Under the pieces are notes generated by a model. It did not search any database. It was not told where the DNA came from and saw only the letters and a list, made by a program, of their open reading frames with translations. Below, in pieces: positions 1 to 7,802 of a stretch of DNA of 64,000 nt. The translations under genes were made by a program, and so were the position numbers. The first letter of the stretch is position 1. Every line of letters starts with the position of its first letter. Source of the DNA: Leptospiraceae bacterium (GTDB taxonomy: Bacteria > Spirochaetota > Leptospiria > Leptospirales > Leptospiraceae); NCBI GenBank assembly GCA_024233865.1, contig JACKPA010000004.1, forward strand, positions 62,001 to 126,000, in the 5' to 3' direction.

Positions 1-1
1 T

Positions 2-1828
2 ATGATAAAAAAAATTATACTCGAAAACACAGGACCAATTGAACTACTAAATTACAAATTTTCTCAATTCAACGGAGAAAATAAACCGCTAATCCTGGTA
101 GGAGAAAATGGTTCAGGAAAAAGTATAGCACTATCTTTTATTGTTAATTCATTAATATCTGCAAAACAAAACATTTTTGATGATACTGAAGTAGAAAAAG
201 GGAAAGTATACAAACTTCGTTCTCCTGGTTATATAAAAAATGATCAACATTTTTATTATAGTAAAATCGAATTTTCAAACGATATTCATTGTGTTGAAAT
301 TCAATTGGATATGACAAAAAAAGAATACGAAGAATTTTTTAAGCATACTCCAAACCACAAAGAGTGGAGTTCGATGAAGAATTTTGATTTTTCTCTCTTT
401 TCAGTAAACTATAATTCGGATACCAATAAACTTCGAGATTTTTTTAATCAAAATTCATTATTGTATTTTCCTCCCAATCGTTTTGAAGAACCAGCGTGGC
501 TAAACATATATAATTTAAATCATACTGCAAAATTTGCTGATGAGCCAAAATTTTATAATCTATCGAACAGACAGATAATTCGTAATACAACATTATCCAA
601 AACCAAGAATTGGTTGCTAGATGTTTTATTTGATCGTATGGTATTCGAAAGGCAATCTTTTTCACCCGAAGAGTTAAACCAACAAAAACCAAACTCCGCT
701 AAACAAGTTAAAATACTACAGCATCTGATTGGTGGTGGAATTTTTGAAGGAAGAAATTCTAAAATTATTCAGATAATAAATGATTTTCTAAAAGTTCTGT
801 TTCAAGACAATTCAAACTATAGGATTGGTATTGGTCACAAAAATGATAGGAAAATTTCAATAATAAAAAATGAAAAGAAATTCATCCAAGACCTTTTCTA
901 TTTATCAACTGGTGAAGCTTTAATTTTCTCAATGTTTTGTAGCATCCTCAGAGATTATGATAAAACCGGTATGCCTATTGATAACATTTCTGACATAAAA
1001 GGTATTGTTATTATTGATGAAATTGATCTGCATTTACATACAAAGCTTCAATATAATTTATTACCTAAGTTCGTTAAACAATTTCCCAACATACAATTTA
1101 TAATTACAACACATTCCCCTTTGTTTCTTTTGGGTCTGAAAAAAGAATATACGGAAGAAGGTTTCGATATAATTAATTTACCTTCTGGGAAAATTATTTC
1201 AACAGAGTACTTTTCTGAATTTGAATCAACCTATAATATTTTAAGAGAGTCTGAAAAATACGCAAAAGAAATAAGCATTGCGATTTCTAACTCAAAAAAA
1301 CCAATTGTATTTGTTGAAGGTGATTATGACATTAAATATTTGCAAAAGGCTGCTGAGTTTCTAGATAAAAAGGAACTACTTGATAGTATCGAACTAAAGG
1401 ACTCTGTAGGTTATGGCAATATTGATAAGGTATGGAAACACTTTGATTCAAAACTTTCAGAAATAACACCGCAAAAAATCATTTTGCTCTATGATTGTGA
1501 TACAAACAAAAACAATACTAATAAAGGCAATATTTATAAGCAATTGATTCCTACAAATGAAGTCAATCCAATTAAAACAGGAATTGAAAATCTTTTTAGC
1601 AAAGATACAATAAAAAAAGCAATTGATTGTAAATCGGAATTCATTGATGAAACTCCATCTTATGATAAAACGATTAGGGGTGAAATAGTTAATATTAAAG
1701 AAAAATGGGAAGTAAATAAAGATGAAAAGAAAAATTTGTGTGATTGGATTTGTGAAAATTGTTCAAAAAATGAATTTCGGGGATTTGAACAAGTATTTAC
1801 GATGTTAAATGAAGTATTAAAGAAATAA
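2..1828 (+). CDS. OLD-family-like ATPase with C-terminal TOPRIM nuclease domain
   Basis: 608 residues. The N-terminal half is an SMC/ABC-type ATPase: Walker A GENGSGKS at 34-41, an LSTGE-type signature near residue 303, Walker B IVIIDEID at 335-342 and the H-loop THSPLF near 370. The C-terminal half has TOPRIM-like acidic motifs, FVEGDYD (E439) and YDCD (D498, D500). This order is that of OLD (overcoming lysogenization defect) family nucleases, which cut DNA and often act in phage defence. The ATG lies one base inside the window edge. A natural start is likely because MIKKIILENTGPI resembles the usual first strand, but upstream extension cannot be excluded. No GajB-like helicase follows; upstream partners are outside the window. 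The family call is secure; the defence role is inference. Confidence 0.8.
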   Translation: MIKKIILENTGPIELLNYKFSQFNGENKPLILVGENGSGKSIALSFIVNSLISAKQNIFDDTEVEKGKVYKLRSPGYIKNDQHFYYSKIEFSNDIHCVEIQLDMTKKEYEEFFKHTPNHKEWSSMKNFDFSLFSVNYNSDTNKLRDFFNQNSLLYFPPNRFEEPAWLNIYNLNHTAKFADEPKFYNLSNRQIIRNTTLSKTKNWLLDVLFDRMVFERQSFSPEELNQQKPNSAKQVKILQHLIGGGIFEGRNSKIIQIINDFLKVLFQDNSNYRIGIGHKNDRKISIIKNEKKFIQDLFYLSTGEALIFSMFCSILRDYDKTGMPIDNISDIKGIVIIDEIDLHLHTKLQYNLLPKFVKQFPNIQFIITTHSPLFLLGLKKEYTEEGFDIINLPSGKIISTEYFSEFESTYNILRESEKYAKEISIAISNSKKPIVFVEGDYDIKYLQKAAEFLDKKELLDSIELKDSVGYGNIDKVWKHFDSKLSEITPQKIILLYDCDTNKNNTNKGNIYKQLIPTNEVNPIKTGIENLFSKDTIKKAIDCKSEFIDETPSYDKTIRGEIVNIKEKWEVNKDEKKNLCDWICENCSKNEFRGFEQVFTMLNEVLKK

Positions 1829-1978
1829 GTTATAAATTAAATAAATGTTTTTTACAAAAAAGAATCTTGAGTAGCAGACCGGATAAAAGTATTTCGAACC
1901 ATTTATTTTACTTCACTTATCCGTGTTAATCGGTGTGCATCTATGGTAAAAAATTATTCTGTGTCTGACCACTAAAAA

Positions 1979-2050
1979 CTAATAATTTTTCCCGTTAGAC
2001 GATATTTTTTTAATAAAATATACTTGCTCGATTTATGAAAAACAATGAGT
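1979..2050 (+). promoter_or_regulatory. Repeated AT-rich leader/promoter-like module (Uma2 type)
   Basis: A ~72 bp module containing cccgttagacgatattt, then a T-run, cttgctcgatttatg and a gagt motif. It lies 32-100 bp upstream of each Uma2 start, at 1979-2050, 3489-3560 and 5041-5112. A diverged form (with cccattagacgatatt and ctgctcaatttat) precedes the mosaic ORFs and the intact AfsA/PilZ gene. Its position and reuse suggest a promoter or regulatory leader. I cannot assign -35 and -10 boxes with normal spacing, so the function is inferred from position. Confidence 0.5.
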
Positions 2051-2081
2051 CTATCATAGGATTAAGCCATGGAGAAAAAGT

Positions 2082-2927
2082 ATGTCACAAATAGAAACTG
2101 TTTCAAAGCAAAACGAACTTCTACCTCGTATAGAGCGAATAAAACATACAAACTTTGGTTCCGGAATACCCTATTATGATGATGAGTTGAAAATGGCACA
2201 ATCGGAAGAACATGCAATCGCTATTAGTTACTTGTTTTATTGTTTTAGGTTTATAGCCAAAAATTTGGGATTAGCTTGTCTTTCTGACCATCCGGTCTGG
2301 TATCTTCTCCCCAAACCCAAAAATGGCAAGACTCAAAAAGGACTTTATCCCGACCTTTGTGTTTCAAAAAATCTAGACACTGAAGGAGTGATAGCAGATG
2401 ATTTGGTGTTTTGTTTGGAGGTAGTGAGTACAGAGAGAAGGCGAAAAGAGGTAAAAGACACCGTGATAATGAAAGGACTAAACGAATACAACAGAGTGTC
2501 GGAATTTGTCCTGATCTATCCCAAAGCGTCGGACAATCGTGCCGTCGAGTACTATCGTTATAACGGTTTTTATTATGTACCTATATCACCGCAAGGTGGC
2601 GAGTATTCCAGTCATGCAATAGCGGATTTGAGTATACGGGAGATACCAAGGGATGACTGGAAAGACGGTGAAAAAGTGGAAGTTTTGTATAAGGGAAAAG
2701 TATTGGTGAAGTATGATGAATTATGGGACATGATGGAAAATGAACAAGAAAAAGTAAAAAGAGAACAGAAAAGAGCCGAAAGGGAACGTTTGGAGAAAGA
2801 AAAAGAACAAAAAATAGCAAAAAAAGAACGGGCGGAGAAAGAACGAGAACGAGCCGAGAAAGAAAAATTAGCTAAAAAATTGCGAGAATTGGGATTTGAT
2901 CCTGATAAATTAGTGGCGAGTGATTAG
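2082..2927 (+). CDS. Uma2 (DUF820) family PD-(D/E)XK nuclease-like protein, copy 1
   Basis: 281 residues. Residues ~25-190 carry the Uma2/DUF820 restriction-endonuclease-like fold: YPDLCV followed by FCLEVVST and a downstream Lys-rich helix. The last ~75 residues are a charged coiled coil of (ERERAEK)-type heptads; this copy has one 21-bp heptad unit where copies 2 and 3 have three and two. Start ATG is preceded by ggag about 7 bases upstream. The family is widespread and often expanded in cyanobacteria and in some spirochaetes; its biological role is unclear. Copies 2 and 3 differ by a V-to-I change (AVEYY/AIEYY), heptad number and one C-terminal residue. Confidence 0.85.
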   Translation: MSQIETVSKQNELLPRIERIKHTNFGSGIPYYDDELKMAQSEEHAIAISYLFYCFRFIAKNLGLACLSDHPVWYLLPKPKNGKTQKGLYPDLCVSKNLDTEGVIADDLVFCLEVVSTERRRKEVKDTVIMKGLNEYNRVSEFVLIYPKASDNRAVEYYRYNGFYYVPISPQGGEYSSHAIADLSIREIPRDDWKDGEKVEVLYKGKVLVKYDELWDMMENEQEKVKREQKRAERERLEKEKEQKIAKKERAEKERERAEKEKLAKKLRELGFDPDKLVASD

Positions 2928-2940
2928 TTTTTCCTTTTTT

Positions 2941-3013
2941 GCTCCCTTCGACTACGCTTAAGGGAGCATTTAGACGCTTTTTGGACACTAAAGCGTAGTC
3001 GAAATGTCCCTTA
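2941..3013. repeat. Long imperfect palindrome after Uma2 copy 1 (terminator/REP-like)
   Basis: Two nested inverted repeats: gctccctt/aagggagc around a short loop, and ttcgactacgctta against taaagcgtagtcgaa further out, preceded by a T-run. The same element occurs at 4493-4565 and, split by the intron-bearing insertion, at 6022-6032 plus 7567-7640. Such cccttcgactacgc phrases are common dispersed palindromes and this one could terminate Uma2 transcription. Confidence 0.7.
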
Positions 3014-3030
3014 TTACACAGCCCTCCTAC

Positions 3031-3104
3031 AAATAATTTTTTTTCCCATTAGACGATATTTTTTTTAAAATCCACCTGCTCAATTTATAAGAAAAAAATG
3101 AGTA
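3031..3104 (+). promoter_or_regulatory. Repeated AT-rich leader module (AfsA type)
   Basis: Diverged version of the Uma2 leader: cccattagacgatattt, poly-T/A, ctgctcaatttataa, then an A-run and atgagtaaac. Copies are at 3031-3104, 4583-4656 and 7653-7730. The last copy precedes the intact AfsA/PilZ gene, which suggests that the mosaic ORFs in the repeat units descend from an AfsA-type gene that kept its own leader. Confidence 0.5.
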
Positions 3105-3131
3105 AACTAATAATTTTTAGATAGAGTTCCA

Positions 3132-3356
3132 ATGAAAGAATCGAATAACGAATCAAGTTTTATGTTGCTTCACATGGATTTGAAGTTTCAAAGGTATGTG
3201 GAGTTGAATTTTCCCGTTTGTATTCATGTTGAAATGAACAGAGGGAAACAGATGTTAGATAAAAAACTGGCATACCATAAAGCCAATAGAGACAAGGCTT
3301 TGAGTTTGCAAGACTATAAGAATAAGTTGAATTTAAAATATGGATATAATTTATAA
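3132..3356 (+). pseudogene. Mosaic ORF: AfsA-hotdog fragment joined to antitoxin-like C-terminus (copy 1)
   Basis: 74 codons. Residues ~8-36 (FMLLHMDLKFQRYVELNF onward) match residues ~219-249 of the intact AfsA/PilZ protein at 7803-9080 almost perfectly in protein, while the DNA differs mainly at third codon positions. Residues ~37-74 have no counterpart there. They end KNKLNLKYGYNL, like the C-terminus of small type II antitoxins, and the reading frame overlaps a ParE-like ORF. The best reading is a recombination scar: a piece of an afsA-like gene fused to the tail of a toxin-antitoxin operon. It may be translated, but a function as such is doubtful. Confidence 0.6.
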
Positions 3357-3471
3357 GGTAATTGTATCCCTACCAGCTCAGTTTGAAATAGAAGAAATAG
3401 TAGATTGGTACAATACTCAAAAAGATGGTTTGGGAGAAGAGTTTTTACTGTCCTTTTATGAAGAAGAATAG
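3340..3471 (+). pseudogene. Truncated ParE/RelE-like toxin N-terminus (copy 1)
   Basis: A 43-codon ORF starting inside the end of the preceding antitoxin-like ORF (16-base overlap, different frame). It reads MDIIYKVIVSLPAQFEIEEI, then VDWYNTQKDGLGEEFLLSFY. This is the classic first helix-turn-helix hairpin of ParE/RelE toxins (about 90-100 residues when complete). It stops before the core strand with the catalytic or binding residues, so it is a fragment. The gene order antitoxin-toxin with overlap is that of a type II module. Confidence 0.65.
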
Positions 3472-3591
3472 TTTCCAACAGCTAAAAACTAATAATTTTT
3501 CCCGTTAGGCGATATTTTTTTAATAAAATATACTTGCTCGATTTATGAAAAATAGTGAGTATAGTATAGGATTAAGTCATGGAGAGAGAGT

Positions 3592-4479
3592 ATGTCACAA
3601 ATAGAAACTGTTTCAAAGCAAAACGAACTTCTACCTCGTATAGAGCGAATAAAACATACAAACTTTGGTTCCGGAATACCCTATTATGATGATGAGTTGA
3701 AAATGGCACAATCGGAAGAACATGCAATCGCTATTAGTTACTTGTTTTATTGTTTTAGGTTTATAGCCAAAAATTTGGGATTAGCTTGTCTTTCTGACCA
3801 TCCGGTCTGGTATCTTCTCCCCAAACCCAAAAATGGCAAGACTCAAAAAGGACTTTATCCCGACCTTTGTGTTTCAAAAAATCTAGACACTGAAGGAGTG
3901 ATAGCAGATGATTTGGTGTTTTGTTTGGAGGTAGTGAGTACAGAGAGAAGGCGAAAAGAGGTAAAAGACACTGTGATAATGAAAGGACTAAACGAATACA
4001 ACAGAGTGTCGGAATTTGTCCTGATCTATCCCAAAGCGTCGGACAATCGTGCCATCGAGTACTATCGTTATAACGGTTTTTATTATGTACCTATATCACC
4101 GCAAGGTGGCGAGTATTCCAGTCATGCAATAGCGGATTTGAGTATACGGGAGATACCAAGGGATGACTGGAAAGACGGTGAAAAAGTGGAAGTTTTGTAT
4201 AAGGGAAAAGTATTGGTGAAGTATGATGAATTATGGGACATGATGGAAAATGAACAAGAAAAAGTAAAAAGAGAACAGAAAAGAGCCGAAAGGGAACGTT
4301 TGGAGAAAGAAAAAGAACAAAAAATAGCAAAAAAAGAACGGGCGGAGAAAGAACGAGAACGAGCCGAGAAAGAACGAGAACGAGCCGAGAAAGAACGAGA
4401 ACGAGCCGAGAAAGAAAAATTAGCTAAAAAATTGCGAGAATTGGGATTTGATCCTGATAAATTAGTGGCGAGTGATTAG
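3592..4479 (+). CDS. Uma2 (DUF820) family protein, copy 2
   Basis: 295 residues, the longest of the three copies. The nuclease-like domain is identical to copy 1 except AIEYY for AVEYY. The C-terminal coiled coil carries three consecutive 21-bp units encoding ERERAEK, hence 14 residues more than copy 1. It has its own leader (3489-3560) and a ggag-like ribosome-binding site (ggagagagagt) just upstream of the ATG. The high identity implies recent duplication or gene conversion. Confidence 0.85.
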   Translation: MSQIETVSKQNELLPRIERIKHTNFGSGIPYYDDELKMAQSEEHAIAISYLFYCFRFIAKNLGLACLSDHPVWYLLPKPKNGKTQKGLYPDLCVSKNLDTEGVIADDLVFCLEVVSTERRRKEVKDTVIMKGLNEYNRVSEFVLIYPKASDNRAIEYYRYNGFYYVPISPQGGEYSSHAIADLSIREIPRDDWKDGEKVEVLYKGKVLVKYDELWDMMENEQEKVKREQKRAERERLEKEKEQKIAKKERAEKERERAEKERERAEKERERAEKEKLAKKLRELGFDPDKLVASD

Positions 4480-4683
4480 TTTTTCCTTTTTTGCTCCCTT
4501 CGACTACGCTTAAGGGAGCATTTAGACGCTTTTTGGACACTAAAGCGTAGTCGAAATGTCCCTTATTACACAGCCCTCCTACAAATAATTTTTTTTCCCA
4601 TTAGACGATATTTTTTTTAAAATCCACCTGCTCAATTTATAAGAAAAAAATGAGTAAACTAATAATTTTTAGATAGAGTTCCA

Positions 4684-4908
4684 ATGAAAGAATCGAATAA
4701 CGAATCAAGTTTTATGTTGCTTCACATGGATTTGAAGTTTCAAAGGTATGTGGAGTTGAATTTTCCCGTTTGTATTCATGTTGAAATGAACAGAGGGAAA
4801 CAGATGTTAGATAAAAAACTGGCATACCATAAAGCCAATAGAGACAAGGCTTTGAGTTTGCAAGACTATAAGAATAAGTTGAATTTAAAATATGGATATA
4901 ATTTATAA
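4684..4908 (+). pseudogene. Mosaic AfsA-fragment/antitoxin-like ORF, copy 2
   Basis: 74 codons, identical in protein to the mosaic at 3132-3356. The AfsA-derived segment occupies the first half and the antitoxin-like tail the second. Its persistence is explained by duplication of the whole unit, so it is not independent evidence of function. Confidence 0.6.
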
Positions 4909-5023
4909 GGTAATTGTATCCCTACCAGCTCAGTTTGAAATAGAAGAAATAGTAGATTGGTACAATACTCAAAAAGATGGTTTGGGAGAAGAGTTTTTAC
5001 TGTCCTTTTATGAAGAAGAATAG
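4892..5023 (+). pseudogene. Truncated ParE/RelE-like toxin N-terminus, copy 2
   Basis: Same 43-codon ParE-like fragment as at 3340-3471, again overlapping the end of the antitoxin-like ORF and ending at the same premature stop. Confidence 0.65.
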
Positions 5024-5033
5024 TTTCCAACAG

Positions 5034-6032
5034 CTAAAAACTAATAATTTTTCCCGTTAGGCGATATTTTTTTAATAAAATATACTTGCTCGATTTATGA
5101 AAAATAGTGAGTATAGTATAGGATTAAGTCATGGAGAGAGAGTATGTCACAAATAGAAACTGTTTCAAAGCAAAACGAACTTCTACCTCGTATAGAGCGA
5201 ATAAAACATACAAACTTTGGTTCCGGAATACCCTATTATGATGATGAGTTGAAAATGGCACAATCGGAAGAACATGCAATCGCTATTAGTTACTTGTTTT
5301 ATTGTTTTAGGTTTATAGCCAAAAATTTGGGATTAGCTTGTCTTTCTGACCATCCGGTCTGGTATCTTCTCCCCAAACCCAAAAATGGCAAGACTCAAAA
5401 AGGACTTTATCCCGACCTTTGTGTTTCAAAAAATCTAGACACTGAAGGAGTGATAGCAGATGATTTGGTGTTTTGTTTGGAGGTAGTGAGTACAGAGAGA
5501 AGGCGAAAAGAGGTAAAAGACACTGTGATAATGAAAGGACTAAACGAATACAACAGAGTGTCGGAATTTGTCCTGATCTATCCCAAAGCGTCGGACAATC
5601 GTGCCATCGAGTACTATCGTTATAACGGTTTTTATTATGTACCTATATCACCGCAAGGTGGCGAGTATTCCAGTCATGCAATAGCGGATTTGAGTATACG
5701 GGAGATACCAAGGGATGACTGGAAAGACGGTGAAAAAGTGGAAGTTTTGTATAAGGGAAAAGTATTGGTGAAGTATGATGAATTATGGGACATGATGGAA
5801 AATGAACAAGAAAAAGTAAAAAGAGAACAGAAAAGAGCCGAAAGGGAACGTTTGGAGAAAGAAAAAGAACAAAAAATAGCAAAAAAAGAACGGGCGGAGA
5901 AAGAACGAGAACGAGCCGAGAAAGAACGAGAACGGGCTGAGAAAGAAAAATTGGCTAAAAAACTGCGAGAATTGGGATTTGATCCTGATACATTAGTGGC
6001 GAGTGATTAGTTTTCCTTTTTTGCTCTCTTCG
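5034..6032 (+). repeat. Tandem repeat unit 3, interrupted
   Basis: Matches units 1 and 2 from the leader through the Uma2 gene and into the first bases of the downstream palindrome (gctctcttcgac). It then diverges at about 6033. Matching sequence resumes at about 7567 (gcccttcgactacgc), after a ~1.53 kb insertion that includes a group II intron remnant. The resumed sequence leads not to a mosaic ORF but to the intact AfsA/PilZ gene. Confidence 0.85.
5144..6010 (+). CDS. Uma2 (DUF820) family protein, copy 3
   Basis: 288 residues with two heptad units in the coiled coil. The second has diverged (cgggctgag for cgagccgag), and the C-terminus reads DPDTLVASD where the other copies have DPDKLVASD. 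The nuclease-like domain equals copy 2. Its downstream palindrome has been disrupted by the group II intron-bearing insertion. Confidence 0.85.
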   Translation: MSQIETVSKQNELLPRIERIKHTNFGSGIPYYDDELKMAQSEEHAIAISYLFYCFRFIAKNLGLACLSDHPVWYLLPKPKNGKTQKGLYPDLCVSKNLDTEGVIADDLVFCLEVVSTERRRKEVKDTVIMKGLNEYNRVSEFVLIYPKASDNRAIEYYRYNGFYYVPISPQGGEYSSHAIADLSIREIPRDDWKDGEKVEVLYKGKVLVKYDELWDMMENEQEKVKREQKRAERERLEKEKEQKIAKKERAEKERERAEKERERAEKEKLAKKLRELGFDPDTLVASD

Positions 6033-6238
6033 ACCATAGCTTTACCCATAAGTATGGAATGATTTTAACCACAGACTTGTGCTGAGCAAAGTCGAAGCAT
6101 ACACACTGATTCTTGTCCTGAGTTTATCGAAGGGAACACGGATATGGGGAAGTATTGTTATTGTAAAGTATATTTATGATAATTATAAATAAATGCGTAT
6201 TATATGAAAATAGTTTTATAAAAATTTGTAAGGGATAA
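6033..6238. other. Left part of the insertion: non-coding sequence with repeat fragments
   Basis: No convincing gene. It contains ttgtcctgagtttatcgaag, a fragment of the common dispersed palindrome phrase, and AT-rich sequence leading into the intron remnant. Confidence 0.5.
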
Positions 6239-7340
6239 GTGCGAGATTCACTATATAAACTATTCTCTGAAAAGTATACAAGATGAGCTTAAAGCAAAGA
6301 AATATAAACCCAAACCAGTAAAAAGGGTATACATACCCAAAGCGAATGGGAAGTTACGTCCGCTTGGAATCCCGACAATTAAAGATAGGGTAGTGCAAAT
6401 GGCTACAATGCTGATAATCGAGCCAATTTTTGAGGCTGATTTTAAAGATTGTTCGTATGGATTCAGACCAAACAGGTCAGCACATGATGCGCTGAAGGAG
6501 ATACAAAAGAATGTATCAGCCGGCTATAACGCAGTGTATGACGCAGATTTAAAGGGATATTTTGATTCAATACCCCATGAAAATCTGATGAAATGTGTAG
6601 AAAAGCGAATAGCAGACAGAACGGTATTGAAACTGATAAGGATGTGGTTAAGAATACCGGTCATAGAAACAAGAAAAGATGGAAAGAAGGAAATGAAGCG
6701 TTCTGATAAAGGTACGCCACAAGGCGGAGTAATTTCGCCTCTATTAGCCAATATATATCTTCATTGTTTCGACAGACACTTTCATAGCGAAAAGGGGGCG
6801 GGAACATGGGCGAATGCAAAACTTGTAAGATACGCAGACGATTTCGTAGTAATGGCACGCTATCAGACCAAAAGATTAAGTAAATACATCGAATAGGTAA
6901 TTGAGGAGAAGCTAAACCTTGAAATCAATCGGGAGAAAACAAAAGTGGTAGATTTGAGAAAGGATAGAGAAAGTTTGGATTTTCTTGGATATACATTCAG
7001 GTATGACAAAGACTTGTACAATAATAAAAAGAAATATTTGAACGTATTTCCGTCAAAGAAAGCAGAAGAAAGAGAGAAAGAAAAGCTACGTGGTATGATA
7101 AATTCCAAAGTTAGCTTTGTTCCCTTACCAACAATAATAGTTCAAGTCAATCGACATCTCATAGGCTGGAAGAATTATTTTGGGTTTGGTTATCCAAGAA
7201 AAACGTTTCGTAAGATGAACTCTTTTGTAAGAATTAGGCTCACGAAATTCCTTCAAAGGAAAAGCCAAAGACCATTTCAACCTAAGAAAGGACAGAGCTA
7301 CTATGAACTCTTTGATATGTATGACCTTATCTATCTATAG
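6222..7340 (+). pseudogene. ltrA: Group II intron reverse transcriptase/maturase, broken
   Basis: One open frame from 6222 is broken only by an in-frame TAG at 6894-6896. It includes upstream codons reading RVYIPKANGKLRPLGIPTIK that precede the first available start (GTG 6393). RT motifs present: GIPTIKDRVVQ, YGFRPNRSAHDAL, DADLKGYFDSIP, GTPQGGVISPLLANIYLH and the catalytic YADD near 6838. After the stop come the maturase (X) motifs LDFLGYTF and HLIGWKNYFGFG. No HNH endonuclease domain follows. The first RT block is missing. The frame is inactive through N-terminal truncation plus a nonsense codon, unless the stop is read through. Confidence 0.88.
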
Positions 7341-7523
7341 GGGAAAGTCTCAATTTTAAATGATAGTTCCCATAAAAGCCGTATGCGGGAAATCTGCAAG
7401 TACGGTTTGACAGAGGGGAAAGGAAGCAAGACAACATGATATGCAGCTATTTAGACACATATAGGGAAACTTTGAAACAGATTAAACTGAAATCTAAATT
7501 ACCTTGCTCCTTTTCTACTCTAC
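6239..7523 (+). mobile_element. Degenerate group II intron
   Basis: Supported by a reverse transcriptase/maturase reading frame (6222-7340), a domain V hairpin (7376-7408) and a domain VI helix: aaaggaagcaag (7419-7430) pairs with cttgctccttt (7503-7513), followed by the 3' terminal tctactctac. A GTGCG at 6239 matches the group II 5' consensus. However, only about 50 bases separate it from the coding region, so domains I-III and the enzyme N-terminus appear to be deleted. The exact 5' end is therefore uncertain. The element lies in the terminator-like palindrome after Uma2 copy 3. Confidence 0.75.
7376..7408 (+). ncRNA. Group II intron domain V
   Basis: A 33-base hairpin: aagccgta pairs with tacggttt, then an internal bulge and an inner gcgg/ctgc stem closed by a gaaa-type loop. 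The AGC triad at the 5' side and the GTAYGG-type 3' side match the conserved domain V catalytic core. It sits 35 bases after the maturase stop, the normal position. Confidence 0.8.
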
Positions 7524-7802
7524 TGTAAATCTGTGGTGAATAACAAAAAGATATGGTTAAGGATATGCCCTTCGACTACGCTTAAGGGAGCATTTAGGCT
7601 TTTCGGACACTAAAGCGTAGCCGAAATGTCCCTTATTACACAGCCCTCCTACAAATAATTTTTTTTCCCATTAGACGATATTTTTTTTAAAAATCCACTT
7701 GCTCAATTTATAAAAAAAAAAAAATGAGTAAACTAATAATTTTTAGATAGATAGATTAAAATTGTAAAAAGAGAATAAATATTACTTTTTCAGGGATGGC
7801 AA
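7524..7802 (+). other. Intergenic: resumed repeat-unit sequence and leader of the AfsA/PilZ gene
   Basis: From about 7567 the sequence matches the palindrome and flank seen after Uma2 copies 1 and 2, then the AfsA-type leader module (7653-7730). The leader has a longer A-run here. A ribosome-binding site cagggatgg lies just before the ATG at 7803. No gene is seen within. Confidence 0.7.

Larger units (their letters stand above)
1972..3481 (+). repeat. Tandem repeat unit 1 (~1.51 kb) of three
   Basis: Direct repeat of the segment: leader module, Uma2-family gene, palindromic terminator-like element, second leader module, AfsA/antitoxin mosaic, truncated ParE-like ORF. It is followed directly by unit 2 (3482-5033) and a partial unit 3 (from 5034). 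Unit 1 is 1510 bp and unit 2 is 1552 bp. The 42 bp difference equals two extra 21-bp units in the Uma2 coding region. Units 2 and 3 share an upstream variant (agtgagtatagtatagg) that differs from unit 1, so they look like the more recent duplication. Confidence 0.93.
3482..5033 (+). repeat. Tandem repeat unit 2 (1552 bp)
   Basis: Near-exact repeat of unit 1 with the same gene content. It is 42 bp longer because its Uma2 gene carries three instead of one 21-bp heptad units. It is immediately followed by unit 3. Confidence 0.93.

Noticed and set aside
2..1828. Gabija defence (GajA/GajB)
   Set aside because: No UvrD-like GajB follows; only an OLD-type protein is seen.
1890..1960. Phrase ccgtgttaatcggtgtgcat as a specific element
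   Set aside because: This is a widespread intergenic phrase in bacterial genomes and carries no clear structure here.
2581..2820. 79-codon minus-strand ORF repeated in each Uma2 copy
   Set aside because: Antisense shadow of the coiled-coil coding region; it repeats only because the gene does.
2820..2890. 21-bp repeats in Uma2 genes as a CRISPR-like array
   Set aside because: The repeats are in frame, have no spacers, and encode coiled-coil heptads.
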